Of a DNA stretch of 41,357 nt, positions 9,530 through 24,500 are shown piece by piece. The stretch comes from Priapulus caudatus. Its lineage: Eukaryota; Priapulida; Priapulimorpha; Priapulimorphida; Priapulidae. Each line of letters opens with the position of its first letter. Position 1 is the first letter of the stretch. The notes beneath the pieces are model-generated. The model did not search any database, was not told where the DNA came from, and saw nothing but the letters and a program-made list of their open reading frames with translations. The stretch is taken from contig NW_014577344.1 of the NCBI RefSeq assembly GCF_000485595.1, forward strand, positions 26,968-68,324, in the 5' to 3' direction. Both the position numbers and the translations under genes were made by a program.

Positions 9530-12500
9530 GTTAAATGTTACAGATACACTAAGAGTAAACCCGAAGCACTATTACTCAACACATCAATTTTGTGTTTAAA
9601 ATGTCAGATTATTGTTTTACATGATTAACTATTGAAAGTTATAGTTGTTTTCATAATTATGAAATATTAGTGCTACGAAAGTATAATATACTATTCATAT
9701 ACTATTCATATAGTATCATAAATATTATACTAAAAAAATGTGTTTCTCATCCCTAGGGTCATGGAGTGCTTGAAATGCCTTCTGGCACAGGAAAGACAAT
9801 TTCCCTGTTGGCACTGATTGTTGCATACATAAAACAAAAGCCGGGTGAATTAACCAAGCTTATCTACTGTTCGAGGACTGTACCGGAAATTGAGAAGGTA
9901 AACGCGGGCACTTCTTCTATTAATGGGGTGATACTCCATTAGGAGTGTTCCCAACTTTAATGGTCATAATAACATATATATATATATGGTCATGGTCATA
10001 TATTAGTTTGTGGTTTAATGTCATTTAGGTTAGGTTTAGGGTTAGGGTTAGGATTATCAATCATTAATCATTAATCATTAATGATATCAAAGTTGGGAAC
10101 ACTCCTAATGGAGCGTTAGCCTATTAAAGGGGCATATAGTCCCTCCGGTACATATACTGTTTAAATGGCAATCATTTCTAGTCGTGAGCTGCGTAAAGCC
10201 AGACATAATTTATATTCATATAAATTATATGTCATGTATTATATTACTAGCAATATTATATAATCTGCAAGCTAAAGTGAGATAAAATTAAGAGCTGAAC
10301 AGGGCTGCGGAATTTTAATAATTGTTTATGGTATGAATTTTTTTGGCATTTTAAAATTTTTCTTCATTGAATTTAATCAAGCTTGTTTAATCAAGCAATG
10401 TTTTTCCTTACACAAACACACTCAACACCACGCAGCTTTGTAAAGTCTACATAATTTGTTTTTGCATATCAAGTGTGTTGAAGAGTTGCGACGGTTGTTG
10501 AAATATTATGAGAAGGAGAACTCTGAGAAGCAGCCATTTCTAGCTTTGGCTTTGACTTCCAGAAAGAATCTCTGCATTCATCCTGAGGTATCGTGGTCTA
10601 TAATTTGCTTTTCTTTTACAGTAACCTTGAGCTATGAAAAATAAAGATATAATGGTTGTGCAAGTATAGCAGAAACCAGTACTATTGTATCGACAGACAT
10701 ATGTAAGCAATCGATGTTTAAACGGGTGAAAAAAAATCTGGCTAGTATTTTATAGTGTAAGCAATTTACCTGATCTGCAGGTGAGTCAGGATAGAAATGG
10801 CAAAGTAGTGGATGGAAAATGCCACAGCCTCACAGCTTCCTATATCAGAGAACGACACAAGCATGAAGAATCTGTACCAGTGTGCCGTTTCTATGAGGTA
10901 TATGCTATATGTATTAAAGATACTATTAGTAAGTTATGTAAGGTTTCTCGCTGTGAAAGCTATTGGTATCTTGTTACCAATATGACCATGAGTTTATAAT
11001 ACATATAGTCAAGAGCGTATAAAGAAGGAGAGCGTACAACGGTGAAATGCTGAAACCATGTTGCAGTATTAGTCGAATTAAGAAACTTTGCCCGTTTTAT
11101 TTTGACGATTCTTTGCGGTTTTATTTATCAGCTGTCCTACCTTGCTAATATAAAACAAACCGCTTGTCCCTACGATGCCCCTATACGCTGAGATAATGAG
11201 CGGTGAAAATCTGGTATTTTTGCCTAAAACCGACTCGAGATCCCTGTTTGCTGCGACCCTCTCTCGCTTTGTGGCCAGTGTGTTGCTTCCGGTCGCCGCT
11301 GTGTAGCGCCATGGTAGCGCTGACTCATTATGTCAGTACTAAAGAGTTTACTACATCCAGCGTGAGGTGGGCACAGGTGGGGGTCATCACTATGGCTATC
11401 AATAACAGACGTCATTCATTCAGCGCGCGCGCCCCGTTTGCGCAACGTAGGGAGAACCCTGTCTATGGAAGGCTATTGGGCCCTAAAATAACATCAGAAT
11501 ATACAAATTTTTAGGGCACAATTTATTGGTCTATAGTCGTGTGTGCGTGACGTCATTCCCGCGCGCATTGTGCTTGGCTTGGCGGGCTTCGAAATGGAGC
11601 TCGGAGGCCGGCAGCAACTCATCCCGGCATGCAATGCGCCGCCATTACTCGTGTATAAATAGACATGTCGTCCTCTTTACATTTTCACGGAGAGCACATT
11701 TCGTGCAGGATTTCACGAGATATCTCTGGCGGGAGTAGGTATGAACAAAGGCCAGCGTTATAATTCGAACAAGTGAACATTTCTGTACACATAGATACCA
11801 AGATGGAAGCTGTTGGATGTGTATTTGTGCTGTGAAGGTGTGAAATGAAGTGAGCATTGAGCGAATTTTTCAATCGCGCTTTCCTAGCTGCTCTCTTATT
11901 CATATTGTTTGTGCACAGCGCGGGCGTCCGGTGTACTTGCGTGTTGCAGATGAGCATTTCACTGGCATTTACAGGTGATTATAGGCGAAATCTAGTAGAG
12001 AAACATTAAGACTTTGGTACATTTCGTGTTTATTTACCATTAATTTTTTTTATTGAGACGGTCCGAGTGCCTGTGCGGCGTGCCTACGGCTACAGCCTCA
12101 CTACAGCAGATTGGTAAACAATGATGAACTTATCACTGTACACTAAACTTACACCCAGTTTCTTGTTGTATTGCTGCTATTTCTTCATCCTGCAGCATTA
12201 ACGACGATCTGTTACCCATAATTGTGTATTAGAACAGAATATTATACCGTAAAATAATCTACAAGGATAAAAACGCAAGGAAACAAGACCGAACCAACCG
12301 GAAAAGCCACTACCGTATCAGAAAATTAGCCAACAGTCATATGAATTTAAATATGGACATTATACTTTATTGATTATGTTGCATTTATACTTAAATCTAT
12401 AGTTTAAAATTAAAATATTATAATCAAAATAAATTTTCAGTTTTTTACTATATTTCTTTTATTTTTAACAGGGGCGTACGCAACATGTTTTGATACAACT

Positions 12501-15500
12501 AATATGGCGCTCCCCTTCTATCAATTTGCTTGTTATGTGTTACCATATACCGAGGAGCTAGATGTACAACTCCTTGCCATCTAGGCTAACAAAATAACAG
12601 ATTAGTCTATGGTGTTGCACAGCAATTACTATAAGGTTTACTTCTGCTGTATCATTTGTACGGTATTGTCATCAACGAAATATAAATCAGTGTGCATATG
12701 ACTTGGAAAAGATGAAGTAAGCATTCCGTGTGGGGGCAGCCCTATACTATAGACCGAATAATTCTGTCCCATATAACCTTTTTTTATATTTTGGTGAGGG
12801 TTATATTGGGACAGAACGGGGTTCATTGAAATTTCGTGAGATCGCATGCAAAATGCTAGATACAATAATGTAACCCAAACCCAAGAGGATAGGTCCCCCT
12901 ATCCTCTTGGGTTTGGGTTACATAATGATTGTATCTAGCAAAATGCATGCACTGCGAATGCGGCCCGTACGCCGCTATTGGCGTGAAAAAAGCCCTACCG
13001 TTCCCTTCTAGATGGCTTTACCTTGCTACTGATATGTGTATACATTCACTTCAATCGTTATTCACTTCTTAAAAGATTGTTTTTCAGAAAGACCGCTTCG
13101 TTCCACTTTCCTAAATCATTTGCCATTTACAAACAATCAGACCAATCACAGCGAGTCTTACAATAGCCTGGTTCTCGCTTGTATCTGTGGCGCTGCAGGA
13201 GGGCTGATAGACTCGCTCTGATTGGTCTGATTGTTTGTAAATGGTGAATGATTTAGGAAAGTGGAAGGAAGCGGTATTTCTGAAAAACAATCTTTTAAGA
13301 AGTGAATAACGATTGAAGTGAATGTATACACATATCAGTAGCAAGGTAAAGCCATGTAGAAGGGAACGGTAGGGTTTTTTTCAGCGCCACATATCGCCGT
13401 CACGGCGCGCATCGCGAGCGCATGGCCTATGTTGCATGCGGATCTCACGGAAATTTCAATGAACCCCGTTCTCGTAACCTCACCAAAACATAAAAGGTTA
13501 TGATGGGTACAGAATCTATTCGGTCTAAAACCCCTATACTATAGCCGGAAGTCCGATAGCACCGACCATAATGCAAAGGGTTAGGTTAAGACGTTAGGGT
13601 TATGGCATATATATGGTTTATAAAGGGCATCATTGGTTATAGTGCACAATATGATTATAGTGGCATCTGGTGGATGTGTCGGCATATTCACGTCGAATAC
13701 GCATCAGCATGTAAGTGGTATGTTCCGGAGCGTAGCCTGGAGGCTTAGGCGACCGTCGGAACGTGTAACCACTGCTGTATTGGAATACAACCTATCAGTC
13801 CTATGCGGGGCCTTCGGTCTAATCGGACCTTCGGTCTCCCACGCGAAAAACTACACGGGAGCGGCGAGCGATTTCGCTCCGTCAGCTTCAAAGCGCTCTG
13901 GTAACAACAATTATCGCAGAGCGATAAAATTTTGGAAGATACTGAGAAAAATCGCTCCCGTGCCGCCCGGCAGCGTTAGAAATTAGGTCCCGACCCCCGG
14001 AGGCCCGAGCCCAACCATCAGTTCTTGGGCAATAACAATAAGTTTATACGGCAGGGTTAATTATATCGTGGGGAAGAGGCACGAAAGAAAAGAATAAAAA
14101 ACAGACACAGCAATAACCATAAGCTGGTAACTGAAAAACGCTCACGATTGTAGATACGCTGAACTATTTTTATTCATAAGTAGAAAAAAAGAAGCAATGT
14201 AAACTGTATATTACTTAAAGAAGAGTCTAGGCACTTGTGAACTGTTGGCGGATTTGCGGCAGCATTGATCCATGCATGGGGGTACCGGTGGACTGGGAGG
14301 AAAAAAACGAAAGTAGAACCTTACCCAGAACTCCTAATGGCAATTCACTAAGAGATTCCAGTACAAAGTCCTTGTTTAACATACTCAAGAGTAACTAAAA
14401 ACGTCTCTCTGAAGCTTCGACTTGCTCAGTCGATGTAAACAATAAAGTTGAAGATGAAAAATATAAAGTAAAAAAAAAGTAACTGAAAATAAACCATCCA
14501 TCATTACCATGATTATAATTTTGGATTTCCTGCCTTTGTCAATGTTACCTGACTAATGTGTACTGTGTGATGATAATTGAGATAAGAATGTGATTGGCTT
14601 TCTTAGTCGACGTGAAATGAGATGAAAAAAATGTTGATGCGATATGTAATTGTTGACGATTTCTTAACACTGATAGTCTGATACTGGTGCTGACTGCGCT
14701 GAATGCTATTGACACTGATATTAATTAGCGAGTCAGTGCACGTGCAATTCAAATGATAAATTTGAACAAATCGATGCTATGGAAAACAGTAGCTCTTGGC
14801 GCAATGCTAAAATCAACTCCCTAAAAAAATTACGCGGAGAGCTCTTTTTTTTTTCATCAACAAAATCAAAAAAGAGCTCATCGTAAAAAAAAGTAATTTT
14901 TTAGGCTGCTTCGGCTAAGGACTGTAAACCCGAACTTGTAAATCAAATACTGCCATACATTATATTCCATATGCATATCGTACTATTAGATTGTATGAAC
15001 TTTGAAGAGTATTATTAAAGTCACCCATTGCAAACAAATGACAAGTAAATTATATAAAGACTGTAAAAGAGTTCAGCTAGATAATTACGCAATGCAATGA
15101 ATCACAAAACATTTCTGACACAGCCTGCTCTCAGTGTCTGTCACTGATTTCACTGATCTTACTTCGCTGAAAGGGTGGCGTTTGTCGTTTCAGTACACAG
15201 ATTACTGTACCCGCAGGTACATATATGTATTACACACAAGTGTACCCTCAACGCCTAAAGCCCTAAGTCTAACCCTAGCCCTGAACCTTAACCCTAACCC
15301 TACACCCTAAACATCACTCTCATATAAAAATAATAAACATAAGACTAAAACAACCTAAAACTACACTCGGGACATACGTAGTACGCTGATACGAACAACG
15401 ACCCCATCTGCCGTTACTCACGGTTCACGGAGTCCCGGGATGGTTTTTTTGAAACATATCATTAGGAACGTACACTGTGCTAAATTGTGATTATGGTAAA

Positions 15501-18500
15501 AGGTAATAACGACATGAGTAAACACCCCTTCCAACTATACTGTCAGCTTCACTGGTGAAGTGTCAGGTTGATACTTAAACATACACATAAGTGCTACACA
15601 TATAAGAAGCAGTCGCTAATAGAAATAGGCAAATGAACAGGATACTTGTGCCTGCATTTTTAAGGTTAGCGAAAATGAAATATGAAAACGCTCTTAAAAA
15701 TTAAGTGCCCGCGTGTTTACTTGACATAAAGTTGTTCCTTAGAACGGTACCTAATGCTTGTCCATGTGAACACAATACACCTAATGTTGACATAGGGTAA
15801 CTCGGCAATAGCGCTCGGGCAAAAGACCCGGCGCTCCGACGCTAGTGATGTTGAGCATGTAATAAACAAATCTACACAATTGAAATAAAGATGCGGTGGA
15901 TATATATTGGAAATATGAATGTGCGAGTGTTCTATGGCATGTCAAACACTTACTATAGATGTTGGTGTACACTGAAGAGCTCTGTCAGAACAGTCGCAAT
16001 AAAACATAACAATCCTTCGTTAAGACTATCATTGCTATTGTACGCATGTTTAGAGTCAAGGAGTAGTAACCTCCGTTGAAGTAATCAAACTGCTGAAGAC
16101 TGTATAATGAAGTTTGCTACATAAACCTAGCGATAAAAAAGGCATACAGTGAAGTGGTTGTTCCCATGCCCCCCGCCGTCCACTCCTTGGTTTAAAAATT
16201 GCAGCGAGTCTCGCACCCTAGTGGAGCCATGGATTTTGACGTTATCGTAAACCAATCACAAGAACATCTATTAGTCCCTTGCTCAGTAAAAAATCCGGAT
16301 TCCGACATCTTTCGTTATTGACTGGGCTGCTCCAAAGGCCAGAATGAGAAAAACGTGAATACGGTCGGAAAACCCAAATTGCCACATAAAGCGAAATTCG
16401 TGGGAAGTGGACAATTTACAACTGGACCATACTACCATAGACTCGCACCAGAGACCAGATTGACAGGTAGACCCATCCTTTCAATCACTGGCCACTCTTG
16501 TTTAAGTAGTAGGCAGCTCTCTTTTCTCTAGGCTCCCTTGCACTGGCTTCTCTGTAGGTGCCGAGCCCTTACATACAAACTCAGACTTGAGTAAGCCAGC
16601 AGATAACATGGTCAGGCAAGGCCAGTGCGACAACCCTCGCACGGTCGCCGCGCCTGACGTCACTCGTACTTATCCTCACTAACACTCCCGGGCGTCGGAC
16701 CTATCTAAAGCCTAGTCCGTCAATGGTTGGCATACAGAGAGGATAGCACTCACATCATGTAGGTTTCTGTATGCGTGCAACCCTGCTTCCGTGGCACTGA
16801 CTCTCAAGCAATCAGCTCTCATTATCTTTGCCTTTGACCTACTGTAACAGCCTAGCCTTATCTGGTCTCCCCAGCTGCAACCCCTTCTAGTTCTGACTCT
16901 AGCTTTGGATCTAGGTACGTGTGTTCGATTATCAATCCGCCTGCCGGCCAGCGTTAGCGTCGTATGTTGGCTTCTTTCTTAGTTGCGCCAGTCCAACGTT
17001 TCTCTCGGCCGAAGCCTTTGCGGCAAGGGAGCATTTGCTCGCTCCGGCCTGGCAGGATCCGGGTCCTGCCACAGTACCGTTAACCACTCCATTTATCACG
17101 CTCACGTCGTCCGGCGGCGATTCATTCCACCGTTCTCCCCCACTTCTCACAGCTCGCCTCGGCAGAAGGCCAAGCAGATTCGCAATTCTTGTCCATCACT
17201 GATCCTACCGTCGGGTGGTCCCCCGCTCGAACATGCTTTACGTCGTTATAGAACGCATCTTAACGGCATTTGCGGTCGTTGTTGATTCAGAGCGAACTTG
17301 CCCCTGGCATGCAGAGCTGAAAAACAACCCTCTCGCATAAACTTTCAACTTCTTGTCCTCCTCAAATAGAAGTACATGGCTAACGCACCCCACCTACACA
17401 CAGAGTCTGCTTTATTTCGCTTAAACTCGTCTTTCACCAGTCGCTTGATTAGTGTGTTGTGCCCTCATGTGCTCCTGCATAGTGAGGCACACACACAGTC
17501 TCTATTCATATCATTGAAGACACTGATATCTTCCGTTGACAACGGTAGCTGGTTTTAAATTAAACCCACCCACATCATCACCTTGGCCGAAACATCAGCA
17601 AAGTTCATGTTGCATCTGGACTCCTCTTGCGCTTGCCTGTGTAGGGGAGGTATCAACCCAATTATTCATGTAGTTACATGGATAACAAAGTCAGCTGCTA
17701 GCACGAAGGATGAACTCACCACGGGTCGACCTGTAAAATAAGGCCAGCCAGCGGACATCGGTTAAGCAGCATTCCATAGCTTGCCAAGGGCATCTTTGCA
17801 CTCGTCTTACCAATTAAATGACGTAACCTTCTTTGTGAGATCGGTGCCTGACAGCTAATGCATATGTGGCAGAACCAGTAGAACATTGCTAGTGTAGTTG
17901 CTCGAACGCCAGGGGAACTGGCTTTTTTCGCACTTTGAGTTGTGAAGGGTAGGTGGGAAACTTTATCAACACCATCAATTATAAGAAATGATCAGGTGGA
18001 TCGATAAGCATATCGAAATAAATGGTAACACTGTGTGGACTTAAAGTATTATACAGCAGTTATGTCATACTGTTTGAGACTTAGCCAAGTTGGCATGCTG
18101 GCGATCAAAACAACATAAAACTGAAAACGGTGAATTCTACTGTCCTTTAATTGCAGGCTGAACAATTGAATGAGCTGCTTGTTGGTTCCATATGACTACA
18201 TATATCCAGACAGTACTTGTACATGGATAAGAGCCAAGAGCACCTGATGCCAAGGTACAATGTTACAGATACACAAGAGTAAACCCGAAGCAGTCTATTA
18301 CTCACAACACAATTTTGTGTTTTAAAATGTCAGATTATTGGTTTTACATTATATAACATTGAAATATAAGTTTGTTTCATAAATTATGAAAATATAGTGC
18401 TGACGAAAGTAAATACATCATATACTATTCATACGTAGTAAAAAAAAAAGTTCACTAAATAAATAGTTATACTAAAAAAAGGTGTTTCTCATCCCTAGGG

Positions 18501-21500
18501 TCATGAGTGCTTGAAATGCCTTCTGGCAGCAGGAAAAGCAGCAATTTCCCTGTTGGCACATGACATTGGCATACATAAGAACAAAAGCCGGTGAACTTAA
18601 CCACAGCTTATCTACTGTTCGAGACGACCGGAATGCAGAAGTAAAACGCGCGCACTTCTTCATAAAAACGGGTGATACCCCAATTTAGGCAGTGTTCCCA
18701 AACTTTAATGGTCATAATAACATATATAATATATGTCAATGTCATATATTAGTTGTGTTTAAGTCATTTAGGTTAAGTNNNNNNNNNNNNNNNNNNNNNN
18801 NNNCCCACTTCTCACCTGCCCTTCGCAGCTGCCGAGCAGTTCCCAATCTTTGTCATCCGTGATCCTAGCCGTCGGTGGGTTCTCCCCCTCGTACTGCTTT
18901 ACGTCGTTATTAGAACGATCCTTAATTGCGATTTGCGGGCGTTGTTGGATTCAGCAAGCTTGCCCCTGGATGCCAGAGCGTTGAAAAACAAGCCTCCTCC
19001 ATAAACGTTCTCAACTTCTGTCTCCCTCGCAATCTAGAAGTACTATGGTACGCACCCACCTACACAGCAGACTGCTTATTTCCCGGTTATAACTCGTCTT
19101 TCCCCACTCGTCGCTTGCATTATAAGTGTGTGGTGTGCCCTCATGGTGCTCCTTGCATTAGGTGGAGCACACACACATCTCATCATATTCTTGAGACACT
19201 ATATACTTCTCGTTGACAGGCGGTAGCTGGTTTAATTAAACCCCCCAACATCATCCACCTTTTGGGGGAGGACCGAACATCAGCAAGTCAGTTGGCTCTG
19301 GTACTCTTCTTGCGCTTGCCTTGTTAGGGGAGGGTGATAACCAATATTCATGGAGACGATTGGATAACATAGTCAGGCGAGCACGGAAGATGAACGGCAC
19401 CGGTCGACTGTAAATTAAGCAGGGCAGCGGGACATCGGTTGTAGCAGCTTCCATAGGCTTGCCCAAGGGGCATCGTTCACTCGGTCTTCCATGTAAAGGA
19501 CGGGTGAACCTTCTTTGTGAGATCGTGCTCCAGCGTATGCCATATGCAGATCCCCCAGTATGAGCTATTGCTAGCGTGTAGTATGCTGGAAGCGGAACCT
19601 CGGCTTTTGCACACATTGACGTTTGGCTGAATGGGTGTGTAGGTGGGAACTTTTATCAACAGCACTCTCATTTATAAGAAATGATCAGGGGATGGATAAG
19701 ATAACGGCATATCGAAATAAATGTTACAACTGTCTGAGGTATAGGTATTTATACAGCAATGTCATATATGTTTAGACTTGCAAGTCGCACTGAACATCAA
19801 AACATAAAATGAAACGGTGATTTACTGTCTCTTTCTATTCAGGGCTGAACATTGATGGGACTGCTTGGCTGGGGGGTTGTCCTATGATACATATATCAGA
19901 GCAGTACTCTACAGGGTAGAGCTCAAGAGGGACACTTGTGCCGAAGTTAAATGTTAGCAGATCATAGAGTAACCCGAGCACTAATTACTCAACACTCAAT
20001 TTTGGGTTTAAAAATCCGTCAGATTATGTTTACGATGGGATTAACTATTGAATCATAGTTGTTTTTCATAATTATGAAATAATTAGGTGCCTACGAAAGT
20101 ATAGGTATACTATTCATATACTATTCTATATAGTATTCGATAGATAGTAATACTAAAAAAATGGGGACTGTTCTCATCCCTAGGGTCAGTGAGGGGGTGC
20201 TTGAAATGCCTTCTGGCACAGGAAAGGCCATTTCCTGTTGGCACTGATCGTGTGATACATAAACAAAGAGACGGGTCGGGGCGCGGGAGGGAACGCCGTC
20301 GGGGTGAATATTAACCAAGGCCGTATCGTACTGTCTGGGAGACTCGTGACCGGAAGATTGAAGGTAAACGCGGTGCACTTCTTCTATTATGGGTGATACT
20401 CCATTAGGAGTGTTCCAACTTTAATGGTCATAAATAACAGTATATATATATATGGGTCATGCATATATTAGGTTTGGTGGTTTAGATGTCATTTAGGTTT
20501 AGGTTAGGGTCTAGGTTAGGATATCAATCATTAATCATTAATCATTAATGCATATCAAAGTTCGGGGACACTCCTAATGGAGCGCGTGCGTTAGGCTCAT
20601 TAAAGGGGCATATAGTCCCTCCCGGGTACATTATACTGTTTTTAAATTGCAATGCATTCTAGTCAGTGAGCTTGGGCGCGCGGGCGGTAAAGCCAGACAT
20701 AATTTTAATTCATATAAATTTATAGTCATGTATTATATACTGCAATATTATATAATCTGCAAGCTAAAGTGAGATAAAATTGAAGGAGGCTGAACAGGGC
20801 TGCCGGAATTTTAATACATTGTTTATGGTAGAATTGTTCTGCATTTTAAAATTTTTCTTTTGGAATTAATCAAGCTTGGTTAAGTCAAGCAAGTGTTTTC
20901 TTACACAGAACACACTCAACACCACGAGCTTGGTGTAAGTCTACATAATTTGTTTTTGCATTATCAAGTGTGTGGAAGTTGCGACGGTTGTTGAAATATT
21001 ATGAGAGGAGAACTCTGAGAAGCAAGCCATTCAGCTTTGCTTTTGACTTCCAGAAAGAATCCTCTGCATTCATCCTGAGGTATCGGTGGGCTATTAATTT
21101 TTGCTTTTCTTTACAGTAACCTTGCAGCTGTATTGAAAAATGAAGATATAATGTTGTGCAAGCTATAGCAGACCATACTTATTGTATCGACAGACATATG
21201 TAAACAACGATGTTTAAAGCGGGCGTGAAAATAAACATCTGGCTTAGTATGTTATAGTGTTAAGCAATTACCTGATCTGCAGGTGAGCTCAGGATAGAAA
21301 TGGCCAAGAGTACGGGTGGATGGAAAATGCCAAGCTCTCACAGCTTCCTATATCAGAGAACGACACAAGCGATGGAAGAAGTCTGTTTTTAACCAGTGTG
21401 CCGTTTCTATGAGGTATATGCTATTGTATTAAAGATACTATTAGTAAGTTATTGTTAAGGATTACTCGTAAGGCTGGGGAGGGCGCAGGTGAGGTGAGTG

Positions 21501-24500
21501 GTGTGAGTCTGTACCAATGGAGTGACCATGGATTATAGTGAGCGAGTGATGGAGTGGTCTAGATGGGAGGGTTAAAGAGGAGGCGAGAACGTACATGGAT
21601 GAAATGGCTGAAACGCATGTTGCCGAGTATAGCGAATTTAGGAGAACTTGGCCCGTTTATTGTGAGCGGTAGTGTTGTGCTCTCGGTAATCAGCTGTCCT
21701 ACCTTGCTAATATAAAACAAACCGCTGTCCCTACGATGCCCCTATACGCTGAGATAATGAGCGGTGAAATCTGGTATTTTTGCTGAGAGAACCGCCTAAA
21801 ACCGACTCGAGATCCCTGTTTGCTGCGACCCTCTCTCGCTTTGTGGCCAGTGTGTTGCTTCCGGTCGCCGCTGTGTAGCGCCATGGTAGCGCTGACTCAT
21901 TATGTCAGTACTAAAGAGTTTACTACATCCAGCGTGAGGTGGGCACAGGTGGGGGTCATCACTATGGCTATCAATAACAGACGTCATTCATTCTATTTGT
22001 GAGGGGGGAACGGGGGGGGGGGTACATTCCCACTTTCCCAGCAAAAAACACCCCATATCCCAGTTCCCAGTAAAATAAAATCCCAATTTCCAGTTCCCAG
22101 GAAATTATGTAGACATGTTTCAGGAAGGTTTCCTGAAGTTATCTCAAAGCGAGAGACAGTCGCAGTCAGCAGGTATCTCGAGTCGGTTTTTGGCGAAAAT
22201 ACCAGATTTTTACCGCTCATTATCTCAGCGTAGGGGCATCGAAGGTACATGCGGTTTGTTTTATATTAGCAAGGTAGGACAGCTGATAAATAATACCGCA
22301 AAGAATCGTCAAAATAAAACGGGGAAAGTTTATTAATTCGACTAATACTGCAACATGGTTTCAGCATTTCACCGTTGTACGCTCTCCTTCTTTATGCGCT
22401 CTTAATTTATAGTATTATTGTTATTCATCTGATAAAGTTTGATGCACATGTTTCTGCAGATAGTGGGATTATAGCCTGCTAAACACTGATGCACTATAGA
22501 CCTGTAGACCATGCATGGTGCCATATATGGGACTGTTTTTAAACTTGGCAGTAATTCCACTTTCAGAATTTCGATGCACATGGAAGAGAGACCACTCTAC
22601 CACCTGGAGTTTACAACTTGGTCAGTGGTTTTTATTGTATTTCTTGATGTCATTCATAAAGGGTTTAGGTCGAGGAAAGTTACTAGCCAAGAGTTGTAAA
22701 TTAAACAATTGATTCTGCTATTAAAGTTTAAAAAAAGTATATCCCTGAAGTCAAATACACCCCACAGCCTGACATCTTGCCTGGGGAAAAAAGATAGACT
22801 TGGGCACCGTGCAGGTGCATATTTACGATGTTTTTAATAATTGATGCATTGATTTTACAATGAATAACCTTATGCACTTTGAACCAGTTTAGTAAGAAAA
22901 TTAAGTATTTGACTTATCTTTTGCATACTTTTCATGCAGGATGACCTGAAAGAATATGGTCGAGACCATGAATATTGTCCTTATTTTCTAGCCAGATATT
23001 CTGTGAGTATGAGAAGTTTTATAAATGTTTAGAAAAATTCATACTTGAACCTATTCTCTGAAATTATAAACGATAATAAAGTTCAGGTTGGTAACAACAT
23101 TACATTGTTGAAAGTGTATTTATTATGATAGTCAGAATAATTTGGTAGAAGATAATACTTTTAGGTTCAACCAAAAATAAGGCAAACGTGACTACTAGTT
23201 TCTGTTTATTTGTAGATCACACATGCCAATATAATTGTCTACAGTTATCACTATTTACTGGATCCGAAGATAGCTGAACTCGTATCTAAAGAATTCAGCA
23301 AAAAGTCTGTTGTGGTGTTTGATGAAGCTCACAACATAGGTAATATTGGTGTTATAGCTGTATAATAGAGTTGTGATTTCTAATATCTGAGGGTGTAGGT
23401 GTTCTGTCTAATTTAAATTGAATCGAATCAAACCTTATGAATATAAAGTATCATCGCATTGCTGTGTTAATACATCAAGATCTCACCATTTCCGTGTTAT
23501 TGAGAGATGCCCTCTGTCAACAAGTCTTTTGTTTTGTAGACAATGTCTGCATAGAGTCGATGAGTGTAAGGATACGCAGACGCACACTAGATAAATGTGC
23601 ACAGAACCTCGATACATTGAAACGAGGTGTAGATAAGTAAGTATTGCAGCCATAGATCTAGAGTATAGAATTATTTTACCATTACCCATCACACCGAGTA
23701 CACGACTGTGTGGCACATGACGTAGTATGGCCATTTTGGGCTTTATGTTATGGTTAAGTAATTTGAAACTCGTAACTGATTAAAAGCAAGATAAGCATAA
23801 TTGGTAAATAACAGGCATACTAATTAACATAATTTTTAGGGTGAGTTGAACTTAATGGTAACCCAGGCATATTTCAAATTGTAATTTCAAATCGTAGTAA
23901 GTTTTTTATTTTACACATGTGATTTCAGAATAAAAGAAACAGATATCAACCGGTTAAAGGAGGAATATGGACGGCTAGTTGATGGGTTGAAGAATGCAAA
24001 GGTAGCCAAGGAGACTGACATTCAGCTTTCAAATCCTGTGGTTCCTGATGAGATATTGGAGGGTGAGGATTGACTAGGGTCACCATTTATCTTTAGGTTT
24101 CTATGGCTTCTAATAAAATTTTGTGTTAAATTTGTAATCTAGTTTCAGTACTCTTTTCTGACAAATAATAGCCCTAGAGAACTTAATCCATGGCTCCTAG
24201 TTAAGTTTAGGACATCCACAAACCTTTGCACTAATCTGGAGTAATTCTTGCTCGATGGTTCTTGCCAAATTCTTCCCAATTCTCCAATTGGAATTGGGAT
24301 GGTCCCGTTTCCCTTTCCCCATGAATTCCAGGGGCCTGCCTTATAACACATTCCAGAGTATGCTCCATGCCCGCCACTTTTGTCTGGGCATGTGAATCCC
24401 CATAGGTTCATTATTGTAGTTATCTTCCGAATGTATTTTTTTGCGAATAGCATTGGGCCATCAGATTTGTTCACAAATACTTGGATCTTATCATTATTGC

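Noticed and set aside
11840-11856. ATGAAGTGAGC as ERCC2 exon 1
   Set aside because: It lies downstream of clean E2, in a noisy repeat; the matching site at 3052 reads ATGACCTC. It is probably a chance match.
18157-21413. A tandem ERCC2 paralog array
   Set aside because: Differences from the clean exons are mainly single-base indels, equally frequent in exons and introns, with exact matches at junctions. This fits duplicated unpolished sequence better than paralogs.
24145-24474. 109-codon minus-strand frame
   Set aside because: It is inside ERCC2 intron 10 on the opposite strand and has no recognisable product, splice partner or second copy.
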